Part shown: positions 35,780 to 44,473 of the stretch, piece after piece
Numbering within the stretch: the first letter of the stretch is position 1
Layout: each line of letters opens with the position of its first letter
Source: CAZJDM01 sp964544765
GTDB taxonomy: Bacteria > Bdellovibrionota_B > Oligoflexia > CAYFLR01
Length of the DNA: 58,821 bases
Direction: 5' to 3'
NCBI GenBank assembly: GCA_964544765.1
Contig: CAZJDM010000005.1
Span: 1-58,821 of the forward strand
Notes under the pieces: generated by a model
What the model saw: the letters and a program-made list of their open reading frames with translations, nothing else
Told to the model about the DNA's origin: nothing
The model's database searches: none
Translations under genes and position numbers: made by a program

Positions 35780-36586
35780 ATGAAATCAAATTTATTCAAA
35801 TCATTATTGATAATATTGGCAATATTTATTTATGGTCATAATCTTACTGCTCAATCTTGCCCTAATATTGAGGAGGTCATTACCAGGTCCATTGCTAGTA
35901 GTCAGGAACAAATTGTCCGGTATCAAGTAACCGATATTCAGATCATTGATAGGGTAGGTAGTGACATATATATTTCTGAAATTCTTAGAAAACTTTATAG
36001 ATCGACAATTACGAGTACTAGAAATCTAATGAACTTTCCATGGCTCATTGGTTTTAGTGGGGACGTTTTTCGTCAAAAGGGTTGTCAAACAGTTAGTTAT
36101 GCTGGTACTAGGTTTAAAATCAATAGATTTGATGAGGATAGCTTGGATTTAAATTTCCTTAAATCTGAGTCTAATAAATCAAATAAATCTAAAAAGAACG
36201 ATAAAAAAGCTATGGAGAAGAAATCAGATGGGCCTTTAATTCAATTAAAAATTGTTCGTCATGAAGGCGTAACCAGCGTATTTATTAAACAATATCTTCA
36301 TTTTAGAAGTCAGCCATTTGTTATTAAAGGAAAGAAGTTGATAGAAACTCACAAGCTATATGTTACGTCTTTGGTTCAAATTGGATCCAAACTTTCTGAC
36401 AAACCTTTTGTATCGCCAACCTTGGTAAACTTATTTAACAAGGCCTTTAATTTTCAACGTAAACAAGTTAATTATCTGAAAAAAAGACTTAGAAGTAAAA
36501 GCATCAAAAACAGTAAAAATAGCCGAAATAGTAAAAAAATACCTTCGGTTAATCCTGTTGTACCTAAGCAATCATTATATTTATAA
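35780..36586 (+). CDS. Exported lysine-rich protein of unknown function
   Basis: The protein has 268 residues and a signal peptide (1-24, cleavage after LTA). Two Cys (CPNIEE and GCQT) could form a disulfide. The central region contains a Lys/Ser-rich loop (about 132-152), followed by strands, and the last 40 residues are Lys/Arg/Asn/Ser-rich. No family was recognised. GAGGGG lies 9 nt before ATG 35780. The next gene in the same direction starts 115 nt later and is also exported. Confidence 0.5.
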   Translation: MKSNLFKSLLIILAIFIYGHNLTAQSCPNIEEVITRSIASSQEQIVRYQVTDIQIIDRVGSDIYISEILRKLYRSTITSTRNLMNFPWLIGFSGDVFRQKGCQTVSYAGTRFKINRFDEDSLDLNFLKSESNKSNKSKKNDKKAMEKKSDGPLIQLKIVRHEGVTSVFIKQYLHFRSQPFVIKGKKLIETHKLYVTSLVQIGSKLSDKPFVSPTLVNLFNKAFNFQRKQVNYLKKRLRSKSIKNSKNSRNSKKIPSVNPVVPKQSLYL

Positions 36587-36701
36587 TTTTAAAATTTCAA
36601 TGAGTTAATCATAATAAAAATAAAAAAACTTAAATAATTCGATATCTTTCCGACATTTATATTCAGAAGTACAAATATAAATAAATGAGGTTGGATCGAT
36701 T

Positions 36702-37370
36702 ATGAGAAGAATCATCTATTATGTTTATATATTCTTACTTTTCATGTTGATCGGCGAATTTTTATGGGCTCAACGAGGTTCGGGAGTTGGGGGAGGACCT
36801 TCTTTTAAATATGCTAATGGTTTGTCAACTAAACCAAATATATTTACTGGGACGAGCGATCCTCAATTTGCTGATCAAATGATGCTTTTTACAGGTGGTG
36901 AGGGATATATCGCTAACAAGGGCGTAATATTTGGTGGTGCTGGATGGTCTGGTAATTTTCAACAAGTTACTAGTGGTAATAAATTAACCTATCGTCTCAC
37001 TTATGGTGGGTTTATTTTTGGTCATGAATTTCTGAGTTCTACCTTGTTTGGTTTAAGTGTTGGAAATATGATTGGGACAGGATCATACGAATTGGTTAAA
37101 TATAACAATATCACCAGTACCACTACTTCCGGTACTTTTTTTCATGTAAAAGGAGAGTTATTTCTATTTGAGCCATTTATAAGTATGCGGCTTAATTTAA
37201 CAGCCTTTTTTGGGTTGGGATTGAATGTATCCTATCTTTATGCTACTCATACTGATGTAATACAAGAAGGAGAGGGACCGAATAATACTTTGTTAACAAG
37301 TAGTGAGTTGGCAGAGCTTGCCCCCACACACTTGGCTTTTAGGCTGATCATTTTGGTGGGTGATTATTAA
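36702..37370 (+). CDS. Exported beta-rich protein, probable small barrel
   Basis: The 222-residue protein has a signal peptide (1-23, cleavage after LWA). A Gly-rich start (QRGSGVGGGP) follows, then glycine-punctuated strands such as GVIFGGAGWSGNF and LTYGGFIFGHEF. Repeated Gly-aromatic strands point to an outer-membrane or cell-wall beta-barrel. No conserved domain was recognised. A ribosome site (GAGG) lies upstream. The gene is 28 nt before the ExbD gene, so the two may be co-transcribed. Confidence 0.5.
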   Translation: MRRIIYYVYIFLLFMLIGEFLWAQRGSGVGGGPSFKYANGLSTKPNIFTGTSDPQFADQMMLFTGGEGYIANKGVIFGGAGWSGNFQQVTSGNKLTYRLTYGGFIFGHEFLSSTLFGLSVGNMIGTGSYELVKYNNITSTTTSGTFFHVKGELFLFEPFISMRLNLTAFFGLGLNVSYLYATHTDVIQEGEGPNNTLLTSSELAELAPTHLAFRLIILVGDY

Positions 37371-37398
37371 TAAGATTTATTAAGGTATTGGGGTTATT

Positions 37399-37866
37399 AT
37401 GAATGGTGGCACCTTTGATAATGAAGATGATATTATTGATGGAATCAATGTTACACCTTTGGTTGACGTTACTTTGGTGCTCTTGATCGTCTTTATGGTA
37501 ACCGCTAATTACATCAATCAAAAATCAATAGATATAAAATTGCCAAAGGCTGCTGTTGGTACGACTACTACTCCTTCAGAGCTTTCTATTGTTTTGACCC
37601 CAAAGGGACAAATTTATTTAAATGGTAAGATTAGCACTAAACCTGATATTAAAGAGTTTATTCAAAAAAATAAAAATAATATCAGTGATTTACAGGCCAT
37701 TATTAGCGCGGATGAAAATGTTAGACATGGAAAAGTTATTTCGTTAATTGATTTTATTAGGTTACAGGGAGTTGAAAACTTTGCTGTCAGTGTTGAAACG
37801 GATATAGCCGAACTAGAGAAAGATTTAATAAAAAGAGATACAAAATCAGATATATATAATCCTTAG
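37399..37866 (+). CDS. exbD: ExbD/TolR-family protein
   Basis: The protein has 155 residues. A short cytoplasmic start leads to INVTPLVDVTLVLLIVFMVTA. This is the single helix of the ExbD/TolR family, with the conserved Asp (about residue 23) that carries protons. A periplasmic domain of about 105 residues follows (ELSIVLTPKGQIYLNG). With ExbB/TolQ these proteins energise outer-membrane transport or constriction. No exbB/tolQ or tonB gene is in this window, so the partner must be elsewhere. ExbD and TolR cannot be separated from sequence here. Confidence 0.85.
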   Translation: MNGGTFDNEDDIIDGINVTPLVDVTLVLLIVFMVTANYINQKSIDIKLPKAAVGTTTTPSELSIVLTPKGQIYLNGKISTKPDIKEFIQKNKNNISDLQAIISADENVRHGKVISLIDFIRLQGVENFAVSVETDIAELEKDLIKRDTKSDIYNP

Positions 37867-38208
37867 CCAATCAATAACCACTGATGACCGTGATTGTATA
37901 CAATTTTGACAATATATTTCAGAGTAATATTAAATTAAATCTGATTTAATAAAGTTATTTTTTATAGTTACCAATTATTGTATAAAATATACGCAAATTA
38001 AACTCTAAATTGTACATATATTGCATATTTAAATAGCGATTCCTTTATCTGATATAATTTAATGACCCTAATTTATCTCAAATTCGTATGTATTTTCAGT
38101 TACTAACAATTAAAATAATATTTTTACTTTCCATGGCACCATCCTTGCTTGTATATTTGATAACGGCCCTTTTAGGGAGTCGTATCCACTAAAGCAAGGT
38201 TTAGACTT
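37867..38208. other. Intergenic region, 342 nt
   Basis: This AT-rich stretch follows the ExbD gene. TTGACA at 37906-37911 with TATTAA at 37928-37933 (16-nt spacer) is a possible promoter facing right, but it would leave a 270-nt leader. No terminator, RNA gene or additional ORF is convincing. Confidence 0.35.
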
Positions 38209-38481
38209 ATGTGTAAAGAATCCAATGTTGTGAACATATTTAAAAGAAAGGAAGATAGGGAATCGAAAAACATGGAAATTAAGGAAGATTCTCGAAATGA
38301 TTCTAATATCTCGACAACTATCAAAGATGACAACTTTGATGTTTTGGATGAAAATTGTTTAGAAAAAGTTAAAAAGAAATTCGAGAAGGTCTGGAAAAGA
38401 AATATTGAAAATTTGGCTCGTCTTGAAAAAACTAGAATAAATGGAAATAACGGTGTTTTAAAAAGATACAAGATTAAATAG
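38209..38481 (+). CDS. Small charged protein, pair member 1
   Basis: The protein has 90 residues, highly charged and mainly helical, with NVVNIFKRK near the start. Its start resembles the N-terminus of the next gene (NIISLKAFKFKK). No domain or signal peptide was seen. An AAGG lies about 9 nt before the ATG. It may be cytoplasmic or nucleic-acid associated, but the function is unknown. Confidence 0.4.
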   Translation: MCKESNVVNIFKRKEDRESKNMEIKEDSRNDSNISTTIKDDNFDVLDENCLEKVKKKFEKVWKRNIENLARLEKTRINGNNGVLKRYKIK

Positions 38482-38542
38482 AATCTAAAACAGAGAATTT
38501 TAGGCATTGTTTGTAAACTTAGGGGGGATATAGGAAGTAGTT

Positions 38543-38830
38543 ATGGATCAGGAAAAGAAAAAATTATCCTCCAATATAATATCTTTAAAGGCTTTTAAGT
38601 TTAAAAAGGAAATTGAAGAAAAATCTAAGCTATATCCTAATAGACAGGAACATCTGAAAAATAGTGACTTACCTAAATTAGATAATAATAGTAAATCATT
38701 TACAGCTAGAGATAAAGAATTGATAATGGAACGTATGGAACGGATCAGAGCCACAGTTCAAAAAATTAATCGTATAATGAAAGAATTGAAAAGCATGTCT
38801 AATACTCAAAAAACAAAAGATGTGAACTAG
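38543..38830 (+). CDS. Small charged protein, pair member 2
   Basis: The protein has 95 residues. N-terminal NIISLKAFKFKKEIEEKS is followed by a Lys/Glu/Arg-rich coiled-coil (RDKELIMERMERIRATVQKI). AGGGGGGAT lies 16 nt and AGGAAG about 7 nt before ATG 38543, so translation start is well supported. It pairs with the preceding small protein and is convergent with rodA, 12 nt apart. No family was recognised. Confidence 0.5.
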   Translation: MDQEKKKLSSNIISLKAFKFKKEIEEKSKLYPNRQEHLKNSDLPKLDNNSKSFTARDKELIMERMERIRATVQKINRIMKELKSMSNTQKTKDVN

Positions 38831-38842
38831 TCCAAAAATAGA

Positions 38843-39937
38843 TTAATAAGTTATCCTTTTATTAACATTTAAAATCAATCCAATTCCAATAAGGAAAGTG
38901 AGCATTGAAGATCCTCCGTAAGAAAAGAAGGGCAAAGTTACTCCTACAACTGGAAATAAACCAAGTACCATAGCAAGATTGATGGTAATGTGCCAAAAAA
39001 ACATGGCCGATATACCGAGTGTTAAATAAAAAGGGTAGAGTCCTTTGCATTGAAATGCCACACTAACACAGGTCACAAGAAAAAATAGCAGTAAAATACA
39101 TGCTATAAAACCACCCACAAAGCCGTGTTCCTCTGCTAATACTGAGAAAATAAAGTCAGTATGTCGTTCTGGTAGAAACTGAAGGTGGGTTTGGGTGCCC
39201 TTTCCTAATCCTTTGCCCCAAGTTTGTCCCGATCCTATAGCAATAATTGATTGAATTGAGTGATAACCAGAACCTTTGGGATCTTTCAATGGAGAAGCAA
39301 AGCTAATAATTCTACTTTTTTGATAACCCTTTAAGCCAAAAAACCAGCCAAAGGGCAATAAAATACCTACTAAGAGAAAGAATGTTAAAATTGACTTAAA
39401 TGAGATTTTGGTGAAAGCCAGTTGAGAAATAGAGATTAGGGCAATAATTCCTGCTGTTCCAAGATCTGGCTGCATTACAATTAGAGAAAATAGTAATATT
39501 GATAAAAAAGCTGGACGCACTAAAGAACGTAATGTGTAAGGAAAAATGTTTTTATCCCTCGAAATAAATTTGGCAATAGCCATTGCGATCGCTAGTTTAC
39601 CCAATTCAGAAGGTTGGATTCGCCACATGTTAATTTGTAACCATCTTCTTGAACCACCGGCAGCATGGCCGGTAATAAGAACCAAAACTAGAGCTATGAT
39701 AATTATTGCGAAAAAATGATATGAATATCTTTCCAGCAGCTTGGTATTTCCTAAAAAAGCAATAATCAAACATAGTACTATACCAACACTGATAATAATT
39801 AACTGTTTATAAAAATAGGAATTGCCTGAGGTAGCACTATAAAGGTTGATTAATCCCAAGGCTAAAATAAGTAATGTTAAAAAAAATAGAGTGAAATTGA
39901 AACCTCGGAACCATTCTTTTATTTGTGCGGAATACAT
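38843..39937 (-). CDS. rodA: Rod-shape SEDS peptidoglycan glycosyltransferase RodA
   Basis: The 364-residue protein has ten transmembrane helices. It polymerises lipid II with PBP2 during elongation. SEDS landmarks are GGSRRWL, QPSELGKL, MQPDLGTA, GKGLGKGTQTHLQFLPE-type loop, ERHTDFIFSVLAEEHGF and PFFSYGGSS. It is the last gene of the mreB-mreC-mreD-mrdA-rodA operon, 41 nt after mrdA. Order and partner favour RodA over FtsW. Length is typical. Confidence 0.95.
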   Translation of the reverse strand: MYSAQIKEWFRGFNFTLFFLTLLILALGLINLYSATSGNSYFYKQLIIISVGIVLCLIIAFLGNTKLLERYSYHFFAIIIIALVLVLITGHAAGGSRRWLQINMWRIQPSELGKLAIAMAIAKFISRDKNIFPYTLRSLVRPAFLSILLFSLIVMQPDLGTAGIIALISISQLAFTKISFKSILTFFLLVGILLPFGWFFGLKGYQKSRIISFASPLKDPKGSGYHSIQSIIAIGSGQTWGKGLGKGTQTHLQFLPERHTDFIFSVLAEEHGFVGGFIACILLLFFLVTCVSVAFQCKGLYPFYLTLGISAMFFWHITINLAMVLGLFPVVGVTLPFFSYGGSSMLTFLIGIGLILNVNKRITY

Positions 39938-39978
39938 GTGTTAATAACCTTTATATATTATCGTCTATTATTGTCAGC

Positions 39979-41871
39979 CTATCGTTTAGCTAACTCATTT
40001 GTTTTAATACCTGATAAATCTCGATTAAAATAATGATATAAAATCTTTCTTGTTACAGGGGCGGCTATAGAACCACCGTGTCCACCAATAAATTCAGCGA
40101 GAACTAAAACAACAATCTCAGGTTTTTCTTTAGGGGCAAATGCCACAAACCACGCATGATCCTTGTAATGAAAACTTAAATCTTCTTGATTTTTAGTTTT
40201 TTTCAAAGAAGCATTTTGAGCGGTCCCTGTTTTACCGCAGACAGTTATGTTGTTCAATTTAGCATATACACCGGTTCCATGTTGTTCATTTACTACAGCG
40301 CATAATGATTCAATAACCATGTTCAAATGTTTGGGATTGATGGGTATTTTACGTTTTAATCTGGGAGTATTTTCTTTGATAATATCACCTTGATGATTTG
40401 TTATCTTTTTAAGAATCATTGGATGATGAAGGTTTCCATTATTGGCCAGTGCTGCATAAGCCATAATTAATTGGAGAGGTGTAACTGTTGTATAACCCTG
40501 TCCAATGACTATTGATATTGTATCTCCAGGTACCCATGGTTCTAAAAATGTTTTTTGCTTCCATTCAGATGTTGGTAAGTTGCCTGATAATTCGTTGTTT
40601 AGATTTAATCCAGTTTTTTCTCCAAAACCAAATATCTTGGCGTATTTGCTTAGTATATCGATATGTACTCTAGAGCCAATATTATAATAATAAACATCAC
40701 AAGATTCTTTGAGGCTTTTTCGATAATTAGCATGTTGATGTCCGCTACGTTTCCAGCAATTGTAATATCTTCTACCTAATCGAAATCCTCCAGGACAATT
40801 GAAGGTTGTTTGTTCATTTATAATACCCTCTTCTAAAGCGGCAAGTAAGACAAAAGGTTTCCAGGTCGATCCAGGAGGATAGATGCCCCCTGTGGTTCTA
40901 TCTAATAGTGGGTTGTGTAAATTTTGATTAATAACCTTCCATTTTTGGGGAGTTAAACCATCTACATATATTTTGGGGTCGAATGTTGGATTGGACAGGT
41001 GGACCAGAATTTCACCATTTCGAGGATCCACAGCTAGAACCACTCCATTATATTGAGTAAAAGCCTTTTTAGCAACTTTTTGTAAATCAAAATCTATAGT
41101 AAGAGTTAAATTATTTCCCGGAATTTGTTTCTTTCCTTCCAAGTTTCTATAGATAATAGGATCGGCCGAGGTTTTTCGACCATAGGCATCAACTTTAAAG
41201 TATTTTCTCCCTTCTATTCCTTTCAAATAGGTTTCATAAACTTTTTCAATACCAATTTTTCCAATATAATCTCCCATTTTATAATTTTTTTTAACAATCT
41301 TATTGTACCTAATAATTTCCTCTTTATTAATTTCTCTAAGGTACCCTATTAAGTGATGTGGGAGGTTTTTATGGTAATCTCTTTTGGGTTCAACCTGAAC
41401 ATCAATTCCATATAATCGCATTTTAATTGATTCAATAATTTCCACTTGCGTTGGGTTTAGATTAGGGACTATTTTTACCGGGTGGAATTTAGGTAATCCC
41501 TTTGCTTTATCTATTCTACCCCATAGTGTTTGTTCTGGTATTTCAAGAAGCTGTGATACTTTCTTAAGAGACCCAGCCAGCATTTCTTTGGTTGGCGCAT
41601 ATTGGGGAATATATACTAAACTGAAATATAATCGGTTATTAAGTATTGCATCACCCCTACGATCGTATATTATTCCTCTTGGCGCTGGAGTTTGAACTTC
41701 TCTAACGTGATTTCGTTTAGAGATATTTTCAAAATCGTTACCCCGGATGATTTGTAAGTACCATAGCCGGATTATAATGATTACAAATATTGCCAGAATA
41801 CTAATTAAAAGCAGTTTATATCGCTGTTTGTCAATTGAGGGTTCAGAAAATGTAGGGTAATAACTTGTCAT
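39979..41871 (-). CDS. mrdA: Penicillin-binding protein 2 (elongation transpeptidase)
   Basis: This 630-residue protein has one N-terminal membrane helix (about 20-42). The PBP dimerisation domain follows, then the transpeptidase domain with STWK (nucleophile Ser335, Lys338), SCD (Ser390-Asp392, the usual PBP2 form of SxN) and KTGTAQ (547-552). It crosslinks peptidoglycan with RodA in the elongasome. PRGIIYDRRG near residue 65 is the standard N-terminal motif. The start lies 56 nt after mreD. Confidence 0.95.
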   Translation of the reverse strand: MTSYYPTFSEPSIDKQRYKLLLISILAIFVIIIIRLWYLQIIRGNDFENISKRNHVREVQTPAPRGIIYDRRGDAILNNRLYFSLVYIPQYAPTKEMLAGSLKKVSQLLEIPEQTLWGRIDKAKGLPKFHPVKIVPNLNPTQVEIIESIKMRLYGIDVQVEPKRDYHKNLPHHLIGYLREINKEEIIRYNKIVKKNYKMGDYIGKIGIEKVYETYLKGIEGRKYFKVDAYGRKTSADPIIYRNLEGKKQIPGNNLTLTIDFDLQKVAKKAFTQYNGVVLAVDPRNGEILVHLSNPTFDPKIYVDGLTPQKWKVINQNLHNPLLDRTTGGIYPPGSTWKPFVLLAALEEGIINEQTTFNCPGGFRLGRRYYNCWKRSGHQHANYRKSLKESCDVYYYNIGSRVHIDILSKYAKIFGFGEKTGLNLNNELSGNLPTSEWKQKTFLEPWVPGDTISIVIGQGYTTVTPLQLIMAYAALANNGNLHHPMILKKITNHQGDIIKENTPRLKRKIPINPKHLNMVIESLCAVVNEQHGTGVYAKLNNITVCGKTGTAQNASLKKTKNQEDLSFHYKDHAWFVAFAPKEKPEIVVLVLAEFIGGHGGSIAAPVTRKILYHYFNRDLSGIKTNELAKR

Positions 41872-41927
41872 ATATTACTATTGCCTGTTGTTGCCTGTTG
41901 ACACTTATTATCGACTATTATGGCCTA

Positions 41928-42479
41928 TTATCGCCACCACGAAATTTTAAAATCAAATTCATCTTTACTATATTTGTCTTGTATTTTCTTGTGAAAAAAT
42001 TCATCAACCATACTCAAAGGTAAAAATAAGATGGGTTGAAGAAGGCAATATATTAAAATGGTCCAAGGAACCATTTTAATGTAATCTAAAAAAGCACTTT
42101 GATCTTTGTTTCTTAAATGAAGCATAGTAAAAAGATATATACTGAACAGCAAGACATGGATACCGGTTAAAACAGTAATTGAAGGTTGAGTTATTGAGAT
42201 TGAACGGCTGATAAGTTGTTTGATGGAAATCAGAGTAAGTAGGTAAGGGATAATAAATATAAAAGGAGGTAGCGGTGCTGTTGATTGGACCAACATTCCT
42301 GCGAAAAGTAATAGGAAAACAGCCTTAATAGTTGAAAAGAAAAAGGAAAGATAGACAATATAAAGGTAGATGAAACTGACATTTATACTACCTAAAAAAG
42401 AACTCGCAAATACTGAGGAGTCAAGAATAAATAAAAATAGGATAATGAAAATATGTGTACAAAATTGAATTATAGCCAT
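41928..42479 (-). CDS. mreD: Rod shape-determining protein MreD
   Basis: The 183-residue protein has five or six transmembrane helices and no soluble domain, as expected of MreD. The sequence is only weakly conserved in this family, so the call rests mostly on place between mreC and mrdA and on size and topology (PLPPFIFIIPYLLTL). It is 11 nt after mreC, indicating one transcript. It probably links MreC to the MreB-RodA-PBP2 complex. Confidence 0.85.
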   Translation of the reverse strand: MAIIQFCTHIFIILFLFILDSSVFASSFLGSINVSFIYLYIVYLSFFFSTIKAVFLLLFAGMLVQSTAPLPPFIFIIPYLLTLISIKQLISRSISITQPSITVLTGIHVLLFSIYLFTMLHLRNKDQSAFLDYIKMVPWTILIYCLLQPILFLPLSMVDEFFHKKIQDKYSKDEFDFKISWWR

Positions 42480-42490
42480 AATACGGACTT

Positions 42491-43339
42491 CTATTTATCT
42501 GATATTAAAGAGTAAATTTTGCTTTTTAACTTGATTACAAAAACCTCTTCGAGTTTGGAAAAATCTACACTAGGTTTAATAAATATTATTTGAGTTATAC
42601 CATCTTCAGAACCCTGTAATTTAATAACTTTACCAATAGAAAGTCCTTGAGGAAAAATACCACCTCCTCCAAAGTTAGAAGTCACTACCAAATCACCAAG
42701 TTTTACATCTTCCGACTGATGAACATATTTTAGTCTGAGTAAATTGTCAGGACTTCCTTCAATTACTCCTCTCACTCTGTTTCTTTGTATTATCCCCGAT
42801 ACATCACTACTGGCATTAGAAATTAATAATGCGTCTGAATAGTTTTCAGTTACTAGATATATTTGTCCTACAACCCCATCGGGTGAGACAACCGGCATAC
42901 CAGTTGATAAACCATGTAAAGAACCACGGTCAATTCTAATAGCTTGTCGGGCTTGTGAGATAGCGTTGCCGATTACTCTTGCAGGTTGCATAGGATAGGA
43001 TATGCGTTTGATAAAACCAATTAACTTTCTTAAACGATTATTTTCTATTTTTATGTCTTCTAGAAAAGCTAACTTTAAATTGGCTTCCTGCAGATTTTTC
43101 TTAATAATTTTATTTTCTTCATAAATGTCTAACATGAGCAGATATTTATCACTGATTTCTTGTACATTGTGGACAAGACTAGTCAATCTTTTTTGTATAG
43201 GAGCGGTTACACTAACGATTAGTTTTTCAGTGAGGCTGGAATTTTCCACAGAATACTTTTCTTTGGAATAATAATAGAGGATAAAGAATAAAGTTAGAAT
43301 AACAACAAGTAATAATCCATATCGTTTGAGAAAGGTCAT
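42491..43339 (-). CDS. mreC: Rod shape-determining protein MreC
   Basis: This 282-residue bitopic protein has an N-terminal membrane helix (7-24), a coiled-coil (about 50-100) and a beta-rich periplasmic domain. The domain holds family hallmarks such as ARVIGNAISQARQAIRIDRGSLHGLSTGMPV-type spacing (around 120-155) and VTSNFGGGGIFPQGLSIGKV. MreC links cytoplasmic MreB to PBP2. Its start is 15 nt after the mreB stop. Confidence 0.92.
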   Translation of the reverse strand: MTFLKRYGLLLVVILTLFFILYYYSKEKYSVENSSLTEKLIVSVTAPIQKRLTSLVHNVQEISDKYLLMLDIYEENKIIKKNLQEANLKLAFLEDIKIENNRLRKLIGFIKRISYPMQPARVIGNAISQARQAIRIDRGSLHGLSTGMPVVSPDGVVGQIYLVTENYSDALLISNASSDVSGIIQRNRVRGVIEGSPDNLLRLKYVHQSEDVKLGDLVVTSNFGGGGIFPQGLSIGKVIKLQGSEDGITQIIFIKPSVDFSKLEEVFVIKLKSKIYSLISDK

Positions 43340-43354
43340 AAGCTTAAAATAAAG

Positions 43355-44389
43355 TTATTGTAGGGTAACTCCTTTAAACAAGGTCAGGTTATCAAGGGCT
43401 CTACCAGAACCAATAACGACCGATGTTAAAGGATCATCCGCAATCATGATGGGTAAACCTGTTTCTTCACGAAGTAAAACGTCCAAATTATGCAGTAAAG
43501 CTCCTCCACCTGCTAATACAATTCCTTTATCAACAATATCGGCAGCAAGTTCTGGAGGTGTTCGTTCAAGAGTAACCCTGACCGCTTCTATAATAGAATT
43601 CACTGTCTCAGAAATGGCTTCTCTAACTTCTTCTGAGCTGATTTCTACAGTTTTGGGTATACCTGCAACCAAATCACGACCCTTAACATGCATTGATTTG
43701 ATATTATCATCAGGATAGCATGTACCAATATTCATTTTAAGCTTTTCAGCGGTTCTTTCGCCTATTAATAAGTTATACTTTCGTTTCATGTAATGGATAA
43801 TTGCTTCATCCATTTTATCTCCGCCAACTCTTATAGATCGACTAAATACTATTCCGGCTAAAGAAATAACCGCAACTTCAGTGGTCCCTCCTCCGATATC
43901 AACAATCATATTACCGGAAGCTTCAGTGATAGGTAAACCAGCTCCTATTGCAGCGGCCATTGGTTCTTCAATGAGGTAAACTTCCCTGGCCCCAGCAGAT
44001 TCAGCGGATTCTTTTACAGCTCTTTTTTCAACTTCTGTAATTCCGTATGGGACGCAAACTATAACTCTGGGACGAACAAGTGTTTTTCTATTGTGAGCCT
44101 TGTGAATAAAATATCTAATCATGGCTTCAGTAATATTAAAATCAGCAATAACTCCATCTTTAATGGGTCGTATTGCGATAATACTTCCAGGCGTTCTACC
44201 TAGCATGTCTTTTGCTTCAGAACCAACCGCTAATATCTTTTTAATACCTCTCCCCTCACGTTGACTAGCAACAACAGAAGGTTCATTGGCAACAATTCCT
44301 CGTCCCTTGACATACACTAACGTATTAGCGGTACCAAGATCTATTGCTAGATCGTTAGAGAACATCCCAAACACTGCGTCAAATATCAT
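43355..44389 (-). CDS. mreB: Actin-like rod shape-determining protein MreB
   Basis: The 344-residue protein has the actin/Hsp70 ATPase motifs: phosphate 1 LAIDLGTANTLVY near residue 15, connect 1 EEPMAAAIGAGL, phosphate 2 VDIGGGTTEVAV and adenosine GIVLAGGGALL. MreB polymers direct cell-wall elongation, so the organism is predicted to be rod-shaped or derived from rods. It starts the mreBCD-mrdA-rodA operon, 84 nt after the cyclase gene on the same strand. Confidence 0.97.
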   Translation of the reverse strand: MIFDAVFGMFSNDLAIDLGTANTLVYVKGRGIVANEPSVVASQREGRGIKKILAVGSEAKDMLGRTPGSIIAIRPIKDGVIADFNITEAMIRYFIHKAHNRKTLVRPRVIVCVPYGITEVEKRAVKESAESAGAREVYLIEEPMAAAIGAGLPITEASGNMIVDIGGGTTEVAVISLAGIVFSRSIRVGGDKMDEAIIHYMKRKYNLLIGERTAEKLKMNIGTCYPDDNIKSMHVKGRDLVAGIPKTVEISSEEVREAISETVNSIIEAVRVTLERTPPELAADIVDKGIVLAGGGALLHNLDVLLREETGLPIMIADDPLTSVVIGSGRALDNLTLFKGVTLQ

Positions 44390-44473
44390 ATACCTACCCT
44401 TTTTTAAGTAATTAGCACTTACACAGAAGGTTTCGTTGAAATGTTACCGCATATTTATTTAAAAATCTAGCAA

